Shown here in pieces: positions 1 through 7,058 of a DNA stretch of 11,630 nucleotides (the first letter of the stretch is position 1; each line of letters begins with the position of its first letter). Both the position numbers and the translations under genes were made by a program. Source of the stretch: an uncultured Olsenella sp. (lineage in GTDB: Bacteria; Actinomycetota; Coriobacteriia; Coriobacteriales; Atopobiaceae); the NCBI GenBank assembly GCA_959598545.1, contig CAUGFC010000057.1:1-11630 (forward strand), written 5' to 3'. The notes beneath the pieces were generated by a model. It saw nothing but the letters and a program-made list of their open reading frames with translations, made no database searches and was not told where the DNA came from.

Positions 1-80
1 GTGAGGTAGAGGTAGCTGGAGTACATCTCCTTGTTGATCTGATCGTTGAGGACCGAGGTGACCTCGCTCGAGAGTGCCAT
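1..80 (-). CDS. Ferritin, N-terminal fragment (cut by window edge)
   Basis: Only the first 26 codons are present; the gene continues beyond base 1. The reverse strand from ATG at 80-78 begins MALSSEVTSVLNDQINKEMY and continues SSYLYL. This is the first helix of the bacterial ferritin (FtnA) family: the pattern LNxQxNxExYSSxxY is characteristic, and Glu18 matches the first ferroxidase-centre glutamate (about Glu17 in E. coli FtnA). Ferritins form 24-subunit cytoplasmic shells that oxidise Fe2+ and store it as ferric mineral. AAGGAG at 93-98 (minus) is a ribosome-binding site at slightly long spacing (12 bases) from the ATG. The gene lies 62 bp downstream of tRNA-Leu on the same strand. The family call is firm from the N-terminus, but catalytic completeness cannot be judged. 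Confidence 0.85.
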   Translation of the reverse strand, partial: MALSSEVTSVLNDQINKEMYSSYLYL

Positions 81-122
81 GGCGTTTCCCTTCTCCTTGG
101 GCTTCGATGTCCGGACACGTTG

Positions 123-130
123 ACTATATA
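123..130 (-). promoter_or_regulatory. Possible -10 element for ferritin
   Basis: The minus strand reads TATATAGT between the tRNA 3' end and the ferritin start, one of few AT-rich patches there. A start site about 7 bases downstream would give a leader of roughly 38 nt. No good -35 hexamer is visible (a 17-bp spacer would place it in the tRNA 3' end), and no tRNA terminator is seen, so readthrough from the tRNA promoter is also possible. Confidence 0.35.
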
Positions 131-142
131 CCCAGAAGGAGA

Positions 143-226
143 TGGTGCCCGAGGTGGGACTCGAACCCACACGAGTTGCCTCAGCGGTTTTTGAGACCGC
201 CGCGTCTGCCATTCCGCCACTCGGGC
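143..226 (-). tRNA. tRNA-Leu (anticodon CAA), CCA encoded
   Basis: The 84-nt minus-strand sequence folds as a class II tRNA. The acceptor stem GCCCGAG (220-226) pairs with CTCGGGC (147-153), followed by discriminator A and an encoded CCA (143-145). The D-arm starts GCGG and closes with CGC. The anticodon stem GCGGT/ACCGC holds the loop CTCAAAA, giving anticodon CAA at 191-193, which reads UUG. The long variable arm has a GAG-GCAA-CTC stem-loop, typical of leucine tRNAs. The T-arm GTGGG-TTCGAGT-CCCAC is canonical. No intron or mismatch is seen. An extended -10 element lies just upstream. Confidence 0.97.
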
Positions 227-250
227 ACGGCGGCTTGCGCCGGCAGGAAG

Positions 251-259
251 ACTATACCA
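251..259 (-). promoter_or_regulatory. Extended -10 promoter element of tRNA-Leu
   Basis: The minus strand reads TGGTATAGT, a TGn extended -10 with hexamer TATAGT (4 of 6 to TATAAT). Transcription would begin near 244, leaving a short 5' leader before the tRNA at 226 for RNase P removal. No convincing -35 is present, in keeping with extended -10 promoters. Confidence 0.55.
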
Positions 260-292
260 GAGCTCGTCAGGCCGAACGTGCCGACGCCCGCA

Positions 293-519
293 CGAGGGTT
301 TGGGTTCGATGGCGGGGCGCTCGAGAGCACGAGGACGGCAAAATGCCTGATAACGCATAGACTTTTGAAGCAGATTCGAGAAATTCGAACCCAAACCCAA
401 AACGGGTTTGGGTTCGAAAAATGACGAGAAATGCAGATAATATCATTAATTTAATCGCTTACCTGCGGTTTTGCTGAGGGTGGACCCTGATTCGGCGCCA
501 CCCCGAACCCAAACCCTCG
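293..519. repeat. Four alternating copies of a GGGTTTGGGTTCG 13-mer
   Basis: The gene-free stretch between tRNA-Leu and the hydrolase gene contains the 13-mer GGGTTTGGGTTCG at 296-308 (+), 386-398 (-), 404-416 (+) and 504-516 (-). The outer two copies extend to a perfect 16-bp inverted pair, CGAGGGTTTGGGTTCG (293-308) and its complement (504-519). I see no other copy in the window. The intervening DNA is poorer in GC than the rest. No credible ORF covers the region: frames that cross it are rich in Arg and lack a ribosome-binding site. Function unknown; it could be a mobile-derived intergenic element, a protein-binding array or a processed RNA. Confidence 0.85.
384..418 (-). repeat. Perfect 15-bp inverted repeat (hairpin), possible terminator
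   Basis: Arms 384-398 (TTCGAACCCAAACCC) and 404-418 (its exact complement) are separated by a 5-base loop, 399-403. As minus-strand RNA this is a strong stem with loop GUUUU, about 120 nt after the stop of the hydrolase gene, followed by AATTTCTCG. It may therefore terminate the recJ-rel operon, although the U-run is short and the stem is not GC-solid. The octamer CGAGAAAT flanks it on both sides (377-384 and 425-432). Confidence 0.5.
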
Positions 520-535
520 AAAACGACGGCAGACG

Positions 536-1171
536 CTAGCGCAGGAAGGGATTGGCGACGAGCTCGCGGCCCATTGAGGTCGCGGGGCCGTGGCCGCAGA
601 GCAGCGTGGTATCGGGGGCGATCTCCGCCGCCATGCGCGCGAGCGACGCCATGATCGCGGCCTCGTCACCGCCCCTGAGGTCGGTGCGACCGTGGCTGCC
701 GGGGAAGAGCGTGTCGCCCACGAAGGCGACGCCCTCGGCGCTGCCCCCGCCCACGAGCACGATGCCGCCCGGCGTGTGACCCGGGGTCTCCATGACGGTG
801 AAGGTGGCGGTACCCACGGGAAGCACGTCGCCCTCCGCAAGCGTGCGGTCGGGGTCGGGCGCGTTCTCGTCGTAGCTGCGGCCGACCTCGCTCGTCTCGC
901 CCGCATGGCGGGCAAGTTCGGCATCGGCTGCGTGGATCGCGTACGGGGCGCTCGTCTCTCGCACGAGGGCGGCGACGCCGCCGACGTGGTCGCCGTGGCC
1001 GTGCGTCGCGACAACCCACCTCACGCGCACGTCGTCGAGGACGGTCGCGAGCTGCGCTCCGGAGCCACCGGGGTCGACGACCAGGCACTCCCCGTCGCTC
1101 ACGTAGGCATAGCAGTTGGTCTGCAGCGGCGTCACCACGAACTGCCGCAGCTCGTCGTCCTTCTCTGTCAT
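536..1171 (-). CDS. Metallo-beta-lactamase-fold hydrolase (glyoxalase II-like)
   Basis: A 211-aa cytoplasmic protein of the metallo-beta-lactamase superfamily, YcbL/glyoxalase II-like branch. The metal motif HxHxDH is at residues 57-62 (THGHGDH); further ligands are His132 (TPGHTPG), Asp153 (GDTLF) and His194 (CGHGP). The segment GSHGRTDL after GDTLF is typical of this branch. Family members are binuclear-metal hydrolases, often acting on thioesters such as S-lactoylglutathione; the true substrate here is unknown. The length fits a single catalytic domain without the extra helical domain of classical glyoxalase II. I chose ATG at 1171-1169, preceded by GAGGAGG five bases upstream, rather than the TTG one codon earlier. 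The gene starts 45 bp after the rel stop and is probably the last gene of the recJ-rel operon. Confidence 0.9.
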   Translation of the reverse strand: MTEKDDELRQFVVTPLQTNCYAYVSDGECLVVDPGGSGAQLATVLDDVRVRWVVATHGHGDHVGGVAALVRETSAPYAIHAADAELARHAGETSEVGRSYDENAPDPDRTLAEGDVLPVGTATFTVMETPGHTPGGIVLVGGGSAEGVAFVGDTLFPGSHGRTDLRGGDEAAIMASLARMAAEIAPDTTLLCGHGPATSMGRELVANPFLR

Positions 1172-1216
1172 CAAAGCCTCCTCATAAACGAGCCGGTGGG
1201 ACGGTCCGCTGCCGGC

Positions 1217-3631
1217 TCACCTCACGCGCTGCTTCATCTGGTTGGCGCCCTCGCCGGGCATGATGCGGCGCGCGTCGAAGACCGAGGGCACGCGGCTCAC
1301 GGCGGACAGCAGCACGTCGAGCAGGCTCGCGTCGGAGATCGCCACGAGGAAGCGCAGACGGGCGACGCCCTGGGCCGAGGTCTGCGTGGCGGCGGAGAGG
1401 ATATTCGCGCCGGCGTCGCCGATGGCGACGGTGATGTCCTTGAGCAGGCCCATGCGGTCTGTGGCCTCCACCACGATCTCCACGCGGAACTCCGTGGCGC
1501 CCGAGGTGTCCCAGGCGACCTCGATCATCCGGTCGGGGTTGCGCATGAGATCCGCGACGTTGGGGCAGTTGGCGCGGTGCACCGAGACGCCGCGGCCGCG
1601 CGTGACGAAGCCCACGATCTCGTCCCCGGCCACCGGGTTGCAGCAGTGCGCCAGGTGGACGAGAAGGTCGGGGTCTCCCTTGACGACCACGCCGCAGTTG
1701 CTGCGCTTGCGCCGACCTTTTGCCGCCTGGGTGAGCGCGTAGGACTGCATGACGGGGGCGCCGCTGGCCATCGCCTGGTCGTGGGCGGCCTGGCGCTCGG
1801 CCTGCGCCGCCTGAGCGGCGAGCTGCTCGGGCGAGCCCTCCTCGAGGATCTCCTCTATGCGGTTGGCCGCCTGCTTGACGGAGACTTTGCCGGTGTGGAC
1901 GCTCGCGAAGAGGTCCTCGGGGCTGCGCAGCTCGAACTGCTCGCAGACGCGGTCGATCGCCTTGACGGTGCGGCGGGTGGAGATCCCGTAGCCGCGCTTG
2001 CGCAGCTCGTGCGCCAGCTCGGTCCTCCCCTGCTCGGCGTCGTCATTCTTGGTCTGCGTCGAGAAGTACTTGCGGATCTTGGCGCGGCTCGAGGGCATGG
2101 CGACGAGCGCCATCCAGTCGCGGCTGGGCTTGGCGTTCTTGTTGGTGAGGACCTCCACGCGATCGCCCATCTGGAGCTTGTAGGAGAGCGGCACCACCGA
2201 TCCGTTGACCTTGGCGCCCACGCAGTGGTTGCCCACCTCGGTGTGGACCGCGTAGGCGAAGTCGAGCGGCGTGGCGTCGCGCCTCAGGCTCATGACCTCG
2301 CCCTTGGGGGTGAAGACGAAGATCTCGTGCTCGAAGAGGTCGACGCGCAGGTTGTCGAGGAACTCGTGCGGGTCGTCGATGTCGTCCTCGGTCGCCCAGT
2401 CGAGCGTCTTGCGAATCCAGTTGATCGTGGAGTCGATGGCGCGGTCCTCCGCGCTCATGCGACCGCGCGAGTTGCCCTCCTTCTTGTAGAGCCAGTGCGC
2501 GGCGATGCCGTACTCGGAGGCCTCGTGCATCTCCGCGGTCCGGATCTGGATCTCTATGGGCTTGCCGTCCGGGCCCACGACGGTGGTGTGCAGGCTCTGG
2601 TAGAGGTTGGCCTTGGGTGTGGCGATGTAGTCCTTGAAGCGGCCGGGCAGCGGGTTCCATAGCGAGTGGACGGCGCCGAGCGCGGAGTAGCAGTCGCCGA
2701 TGCTCTGGGTGATCACGCGCAGGGCGATGAGGTCGTAGATGTCCGCGAACTCGCGCCCCTTGCGCGTCATCTTCTGGTAGATGCTCCAGAGGTGCTTGGG
2801 GCGGCCCGTGATCTGGTAGCCCGTGAGGCCGGCGGCCTTGAGCTCGTCATCGAGCGTCTTGATGGCGGAGTCGGTGTCCTCCTCGCGCTGGGCGCGGGAG
2901 TCCTGGACCATGCGGGCGACGCGCTGGTACTCCTCGGGCTCGAGCCAGAAGAACGCGAGGTCCTCGAGCTCCCACTTGACCGAGGAGATGCCCAGGCGGT
3001 CGGCGAGCGGCGCGTAGACGTCCATCGTCTCGCGCGCCTTGAACTGGCGGCGGTCGGCCGGCAGGGCGGCGAGCGTGCGCATGTTGTGCAGGCGGTCGGC
3101 GAGCTTGATGATGACGACGCGGATGTCGCGGCTCATGGCCAGGAACATCTTGCGCAGGTTCCATGCCTGCTTGGCGTCCATCGAGCTCACCTGGATGGAG
3201 GTGAGCTTGGTCACGCCGTCCACGAGGTCGGCCACCGTGGGGCCGAAGAGCTCGGCGATCTGGTCCTTGGTCGCGGGCGTGTCCTCCACCGTGTCGTGGA
3301 GCAGCGCGGCGCAGATGGTGTCCTCGTCCATGCGCAGGTCGTGCGCCAGGATCAGGGCGACCTCGACGGGATGGTTGATGTAGGGCTCGCCGGAGCGGCG
3401 TCGCTGGTCGCGGTGGAACTCCGCGGCGAAGCGGTACGCGCGGTCGACCTTCTCGCATCCCTCCTCGTCGAGGTAGGCTGCGCAGGCGGACTGCAGGAGG
3501 CGGAAGTTGGCGGCATCGGGCGCGGGCTTCTTCGCCTTGGCGGCATCGGAGGTCGAGACGCTCACCGGTGCGGCAGGACCCTGCGCGCTGGCAGGCTGAG
3601 GCATCCGGGCCTCGTCGTCACTCATGCTCAT
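1217..3631 (-). CDS. rel: Bifunctional (p)ppGpp synthetase/hydrolase Rel (RSH family)
   Basis: An 804-aa long RSH enzyme that makes and degrades the alarmone (p)ppGpp in response to amino-acid starvation on the ribosome. The N-terminal HD hydrolase domain has His87, HD at 112-113 with ED at 116-117, and Asp179 in KLADRLHNMRT. The synthetase domain shows GRPKHLWSIY (277-286), DIYDLIALRV (297-306), RFKDYIATPK (331-340) and Glu360 in IEIQIRT. RFKD is the basic RxKD form seen in bifunctional Rel/SpoT-type enzymes, not the acidic form of E. coli RelA. TGS lies at about 434-495, a Cys/His zinc-finger region at about 662-691 (AHCCNPV, HRANCPN), and ACT at about 715-790. The first 40 residues are a variable Ala/Pro-rich tail. 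I chose ATG at 3631-3629 because AAGGAGGG lies six bases upstream; an in-frame TTG seven codons earlier lies inside recJ. All catalytic motifs are intact, so both activities are expected. Confidence 0.97.
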   Translation of the reverse strand: MSMSDDEARMPQPASAQGPAAPVSVSTSDAAKAKKPAPDAANFRLLQSACAAYLDEEGCEKVDRAYRFAAEFHRDQRRRSGEPYINHPVEVALILAHDLRMDEDTICAALLHDTVEDTPATKDQIAELFGPTVADLVDGVTKLTSIQVSSMDAKQAWNLRKMFLAMSRDIRVVIIKLADRLHNMRTLAALPADRRQFKARETMDVYAPLADRLGISSVKWELEDLAFFWLEPEEYQRVARMVQDSRAQREEDTDSAIKTLDDELKAAGLTGYQITGRPKHLWSIYQKMTRKGREFADIYDLIALRVITQSIGDCYSALGAVHSLWNPLPGRFKDYIATPKANLYQSLHTTVVGPDGKPIEIQIRTAEMHEASEYGIAAHWLYKKEGNSRGRMSAEDRAIDSTINWIRKTLDWATEDDIDDPHEFLDNLRVDLFEHEIFVFTPKGEVMSLRRDATPLDFAYAVHTEVGNHCVGAKVNGSVVPLSYKLQMGDRVEVLTNKNAKPSRDWMALVAMPSSRAKIRKYFSTQTKNDDAEQGRTELAHELRKRGYGISTRRTVKAIDRVCEQFELRSPEDLFASVHTGKVSVKQAANRIEEILEEGSPEQLAAQAAQAERQAAHDQAMASGAPVMQSYALTQAAKGRRKRSNCGVVVKGDPDLLVHLAHCCNPVAGDEIVGFVTRGRGVSVHRANCPNVADLMRNPDRMIEVAWDTSGATEFRVEIVVEATDRMGLLKDITVAIGDAGANILSAATQTSAQGVARLRFLVAISDASLLDVLLSAVSRVPSVFDARRIMPGEGANQMKQRVR

Positions 3632-3632
3632 G

Positions 3633-6600
3633 TCAGCCCTCCTTCCCCTCAACGATGATACCGAAGTCCGGCGAGATGGGCCTCCTCACGCAGGCGAGAA
3701 GGTCGTCGGCGGGGGAATGGAGGGCCCAGGCGCAGAACTCCTCGAAGGCGTCGCGCGCGCGGGCGCCCTCCAGGAAGCAGGCGGACTGGGTGAGCTCCAT
3801 GCGCGCGGGGGACGGGGCCATGCTCACGCGACGGCTCTCGCCCCACCCCGACACCGAGCAGAAGCCCAGCTCGGAGAAGATCGTCAGTGCGGTCGCGACC
3901 TCATGCTCGTCTATGGGCGAGAGCGAGGCCCGCTCGCTGGCGACCGCGGCGATGGCGGCGTCGTCGAGCGCGATGGGCCCGTCGGCGCGGCAGAGCCGCG
4001 CGAGGGTGCGATAGACGAGGACGAGGTCGTCGCGAGAGGGGGCGGCGGAGGCGAGGATGCGGCGCCCGAGCGCGACGTCGCGCGACCCGAAGAGGAGGTG
4101 GACCGTCGCGTCGGCGCCGTCACGCCCCGCACGGCCGCTCATCTGATTGAACTCGACGCGCCCGAGGGGCAGCCCGTAGAGGGCGACGTGCCGGATGCCG
4201 GGGAGGTTCACACCCTCGCTGAAGGCACTCGTCGAGACGATGCAGCTGAGCTCGTCGCCGCGGAAGGCCCGCTCGACGCGTGCGCGCGTGGCGCGCGGGA
4301 GCCCGGCGTGATAGAAGGCGGTACGCGCCGCGAGCTCGGGGATGCGGTGGCGCAGCATGCGCACGAGCGACACGGCCTGGTCGCGCGAGGGGACGTAGAC
4401 CACGCTCTTCTCGCCGCGCGCCACCACGCTCACGAGGGCCGCCTCGCGGTCGCGCAGCTCGCGCTCGTCGTCGACCAGGAGGTTCTCGCGCACGGAGAGG
4501 TCGAGCACCGCGTCGTCGCGCGCTATGCCGGCCAGGGCGCAGATCCGCTCGGCGACGTCCGGCGCGGCGGTCGCCGTGACGGCGAGCGTCACCGGGTCGC
4601 CCAGGTCGGCGCGGATGGCGGGGAGCTCGAGGTAGGCCTCGCGACTGCCGGGGGCGGCGAGGCCGGCGTGGTGGGCCTCGTCGATGACGAGGAAGCCGAC
4701 CCGGCCCGACTGCGCGAGGTCGGCGCGGTGGATCGCGAGGTACTCGGGCGTGGTGAGGACGACGTCCGTCACGCCCGAGGAGAGGCCGGCGTAGACGCGC
4801 TCGCGGTCATGCTGGGGCGTCTCGCCCGTCAGCACCTCGACCGAGAGGCCCGCGCCGGCGAGCTGCTCGCGCAGATGGAAGGCCTGATCGGCGACAAGAG
4901 CACGCAGCGGGTAGACGAACACGCTCGCCCTGCCGTGCGCGAGCGCCTCGCGGGCAGCGTGGAGGTGGAAGACGAGGGACTTGCCGCGCCCGGTGGCCAT
5001 GACGGCGAGGCACGAGCGCCCCGCGGCGAGGACGTCCAGCGCGCGCTCCTGCGCGGGAAGCAGCGGACGCTCCCCTATCAGGCGGCGGCGCAGCTCGTCG
5101 GTGAGCGCGGCGGCGTCCAGGTCCGCGAGGGCGGCACGGGCGGCGGCGTCCGGGCCGAGCGGCTCCTCGGGCGCGGCATCCTCCCCCGTCGCCCCCTCGA
5201 GCCCGAGGCCCCTCTCGGCCGCGACCGCTCCCGCCGCGTCCTGACCGCCGTCCCTGAGCAGGAGGTCCTTCACCATAAGCTTGGGCTTGGTGCGGCCCTG
5301 CCAGGTCTCGTTCACGGCCTCGAAGACGACGTCCACCACGCCGTCCCAGGCGCAGGCTCGCTCGGCGTCGGGCGCACGGAAGTAGATGGCGGGGACGGAG
5401 CACGCGCCGTCGGTGGCAACAAAGCGCAGGTGGGCGAGGTCGGCCCCCACGCAGGCCCGGTTGCGGGTGGTAACGCCGCGCACGGCGAGCAGCGGCCGCT
5501 TGTTGCCCTGGCCGAAGGGCTGGAGGCGCTCGAGGGCGTCTATGGTCTCGACGGTGAGCTCGGAGAGGGACACCACGGCCGTGACCTCGCCGACGTCCTC
5601 GAACTGCTCCTCGGGGAGCTCCGCGAGGACCGCCGAGAGGCGCGCGCGGAACTCGCCCAGGCGGGACGCCTCGCAGGTGACGCCCACCGCACCGGCGTGA
5701 CCGCCGAAGCGCACCAGCAGGTCGGAGCACTGCTCGACGGCATGGAAGAGGTCGACGGAGCCCACCGAGCGGCCGGAGCCGCGGGCGATGCCGTCCGTGA
5801 CGGAGAAGACGATCGCGGGCACGTGGTAGCGGCTCACGAGACGCGAGGCCACGATGCCCTTCACGCCCTCGTGCCAGCCCTCGCCGCCGACGACCACCGC
5901 GCGGCCGCCGTCGTAGGTGAGCGCCGCCTCGGCGAGGGCGGCCTCCGCGAGGGCCGACTCGACCTCGCGGCGCTCGGTGTTGACCGCGTCGAGCCGAGCG
6001 GCGAGGACGGCGGCCTCGGCCGGGTCCTCGGTGAGCAGCAGCTCGAGCGCCACGTCGGTGGACCCCATGCGGCCCGCCGCGTTGAGGCGCGGTATGAGCG
6101 AGAAGGGCAGGTCGTCGGGGCGCACCGTCGCCAGGTCGCAGCCCGCGGTGGCCGCCAGCGCGACGAGGCCCGGGCGCGTGGCGTGGCGCATGCGCTCGAC
6201 GCCGACCCTGACCAGCGCGCGGTTCTCCCCCGCGAGCAGCATCATGTCCGAGAGCGTGCCGAGTGCGGCGACGTCGGTGTAGCGGCGCCACAGCTCCGGC
6301 TTCCCGCGGCGGCGCCCAAGCTCGCAGACGAGCTTCAGGGCTACCCCCGCGCCGGCGAGCTCGCGCGAGGGGCAGTCGGGCGAGAGCTTGGGGTCGGTCA
6401 CCGGGACGTCCTCGGGGACGAGGTCGGCCGGCTCGTGGTGGTCGGTCACGACGACGTCGACGCCCTCGCTGACCAGCCACTCGACCTCGCGAGCGGAGGC
6501 GATCCCGTTGTCGACGGTCACCACGAGGTCGGGCGAGCACACGGACCTGACGCGCTCGAGGGCCTCGCGCGACAGCCCGTAGCCCTCCCCGAAGCGATGG

Positions 6601-6956
6601 GGTATGAACGGGTGCACCGTCGCCCCCAGCTCGCGCAGCGCGAGCGTGAGCAGGCAGGTCGAGGTCATGCCGTCCACGTCGAAGTCACCGAAGACCGCGA
6701 CCGTCTCGTGCGCGTCCAGCGCCCGCTCCAGGCGTGACGCCACCTCCCCCATGCCGGGGATGCAGAGGGGGTCCTCCCAGGACTCGTCGAGGGAGGCGTC
6801 GAGAAACGCGCGCGCGTCGGACGCGTCGGCATGGCCGCGCGCCACCAGGACGCGCGCCACCAGGGGCGGGATGGCGAGCGCCTTCGCAAGGGCACGCTCG
6901 CGGACGGGGTCGTCGGGCAGCACCGACCAGCGGCGGCTCTGTGCGAGGCCGCCCAT
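3633..6956 (-). CDS. recJ: RecJ single-strand exonuclease fused to a RecQ-like SF2 helicase
   Basis: A 1107-aa protein. The N-terminal 570 residues are a full RecJ 5'-3' single-strand exonuclease: DHH motifs DFDVDG (91-96), VDNGI (148-152), DHHE (172-175) and ALGTLSD (231-237); DHHA1 motifs RLNAAGRMGS (290-299) and FGGHAGAVG (417-425); then an OB fold (about 455-567) opened by LQPFGQGN. A low-complexity Ala/Glu/Gly linker (about 571-615) joins a helicase: Walker A ATGRGKS (654-660), PLRALVADQ (683-691), TTPEYL (735-740), DEAHH (759-763), TATA (794-797), STSAFSEGVNLPG (908-920) and QMSGRAGRDG (938-947), closest to RecQ. No RecQ zinc cysteine cluster or HRDC domain is seen; residues about 975-1090 resemble the C-terminal domain of Firmicutes RecJ. 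E. coli RecJ has about 577 residues. ATG at 6956 has GGAGG nine bases upstream. The stop is one base before the rel start (TGAcATG). Helicase activity and substrate coupling are inferred. Confidence 0.95.
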   Translation of the reverse strand: MGGLAQSRRWSVLPDDPVRERALAKALAIPPLVARVLVARGHADASDARAFLDASLDESWEDPLCIPGMGEVASRLERALDAHETVAVFGDFDVDGMTSTCLLTLALRELGATVHPFIPHRFGEGYGLSREALERVRSVCSPDLVVTVDNGIASAREVEWLVSEGVDVVVTDHHEPADLVPEDVPVTDPKLSPDCPSRELAGAGVALKLVCELGRRRGKPELWRRYTDVAALGTLSDMMLLAGENRALVRVGVERMRHATRPGLVALAATAGCDLATVRPDDLPFSLIPRLNAAGRMGSTDVALELLLTEDPAEAAVLAARLDAVNTERREVESALAEAALAEAALTYDGGRAVVVGGEGWHEGVKGIVASRLVSRYHVPAIVFSVTDGIARGSGRSVGSVDLFHAVEQCSDLLVRFGGHAGAVGVTCEASRLGEFRARLSAVLAELPEEQFEDVGEVTAVVSLSELTVETIDALERLQPFGQGNKRPLLAVRGVTTRNRACVGADLAHLRFVATDGACSVPAIYFRAPDAERACAWDGVVDVVFEAVNETWQGRTKPKLMVKDLLLRDGGQDAAGAVAAERGLGLEGATGEDAAPEEPLGPDAAARAALADLDAAALTDELRRRLIGERPLLPAQERALDVLAAGRSCLAVMATGRGKSLVFHLHAAREALAHGRASVFVYPLRALVADQAFHLREQLAGAGLSVEVLTGETPQHDRERVYAGLSSGVTDVVLTTPEYLAIHRADLAQSGRVGFLVIDEAHHAGLAAPGSREAYLELPAIRADLGDPVTLAVTATAAPDVAERICALAGIARDDAVLDLSVRENLLVDDERELRDREAALVSVVARGEKSVVYVPSRDQAVSLVRMLRHRIPELAARTAFYHAGLPRATRARVERAFRGDELSCIVSTSAFSEGVNLPGIRHVALYGLPLGRVEFNQMSGRAGRDGADATVHLLFGSRDVALGRRILASAAPSRDDLVLVYRTLARLCRADGPIALDDAAIAAVASERASLSPIDEHEVATALTIFSELGFCSVSGWGESRRVSMAPSPARMELTQSACFLEGARARDAFEEFCAWALHSPADDLLACVRRPISPDFGIIVEGKEG
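3637..3644 (-). promoter_or_regulatory. Shine-Dalgarno of rel inside the end of recJ
   Basis: AAGGAGGG on the minus strand, within the last RecJ codons (Lys-Glu-Gly), lies about six bases before ATG at 3631. With the recJ stop and rel start separated by a single base, this favours termination-reinitiation coupling and fixes the rel start. Confidence 0.8.
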
Positions 6957-6957
6957 G

Positions 6958-7038
6958 CTAGCGGCCCTCCGGGGTGAGAATGGGTATGGACGCGCGCGCG
7001 ACGCCGGCCGCGAGCTCGGGGTGCTTCTCGCTTGTCAT
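6958..7038 (-). CDS. Possible 26-codon leader ORF ahead of recJ
   Basis: A small frame from ATG at 7038-7036 to TAG at 6960-6958, beginning MTSEKHPELA and ending ILTPEGR. It lies within the predicted recJ transcript, and its stop is one base before the recJ ATG (TAGcATG), the same geometry as the recJ-rel junction. Third codon positions are G or C in 23 of 26 sense codons, matching genes of the window. Against it: the upstream AGAGAG is a weak ribosome-binding site, and the reading frame stays open well upstream, so the GC bias could be chance. It resembles no family I recognise. It may be a translational-coupling leader, a remnant or non-coding. Confidence 0.3.
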   Translation of the reverse strand: MTSEKHPELAAGVARASIPILTPEGR

Positions 7039-7058
7039 GACAGGTCTCTCTGAGGTGT

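Noticed and set aside
74..424. Small plus-strand frames across the tRNA and the 13-mer repeats
   Set aside because: They read antisense through tRNA-Leu and the intergenic repeats, with no ribosome-binding site or protein-like composition.
143..520. tRNA-Leu considered as an integration site for a mobile element
   Set aside because: The tRNA is intact, no duplicated 3' fragment is found in the window, no integrase is visible, and the odd repeats lie on the 5' (promoter) side, not the usual 3' side.
590..3658. Long plus-strand open frames opposite the hydrolase and rel genes
   Set aside because: Same shadow effect. The minus-strand products carry every catalytic motif of their families, while the plus-strand translations are Gly/Ala/Val/Arg/His-rich without motifs or ribosome-binding sites.
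3624..6737. A very long open frame (over 1000 codons) on the plus strand opposite recJ
   Set aside because: It is the antisense shadow of a gene with clear RecJ and helicase motifs. GC-rich codon bias on the true strand removes stops from the opposite one. The translation is low-complexity with no recognisable domain.
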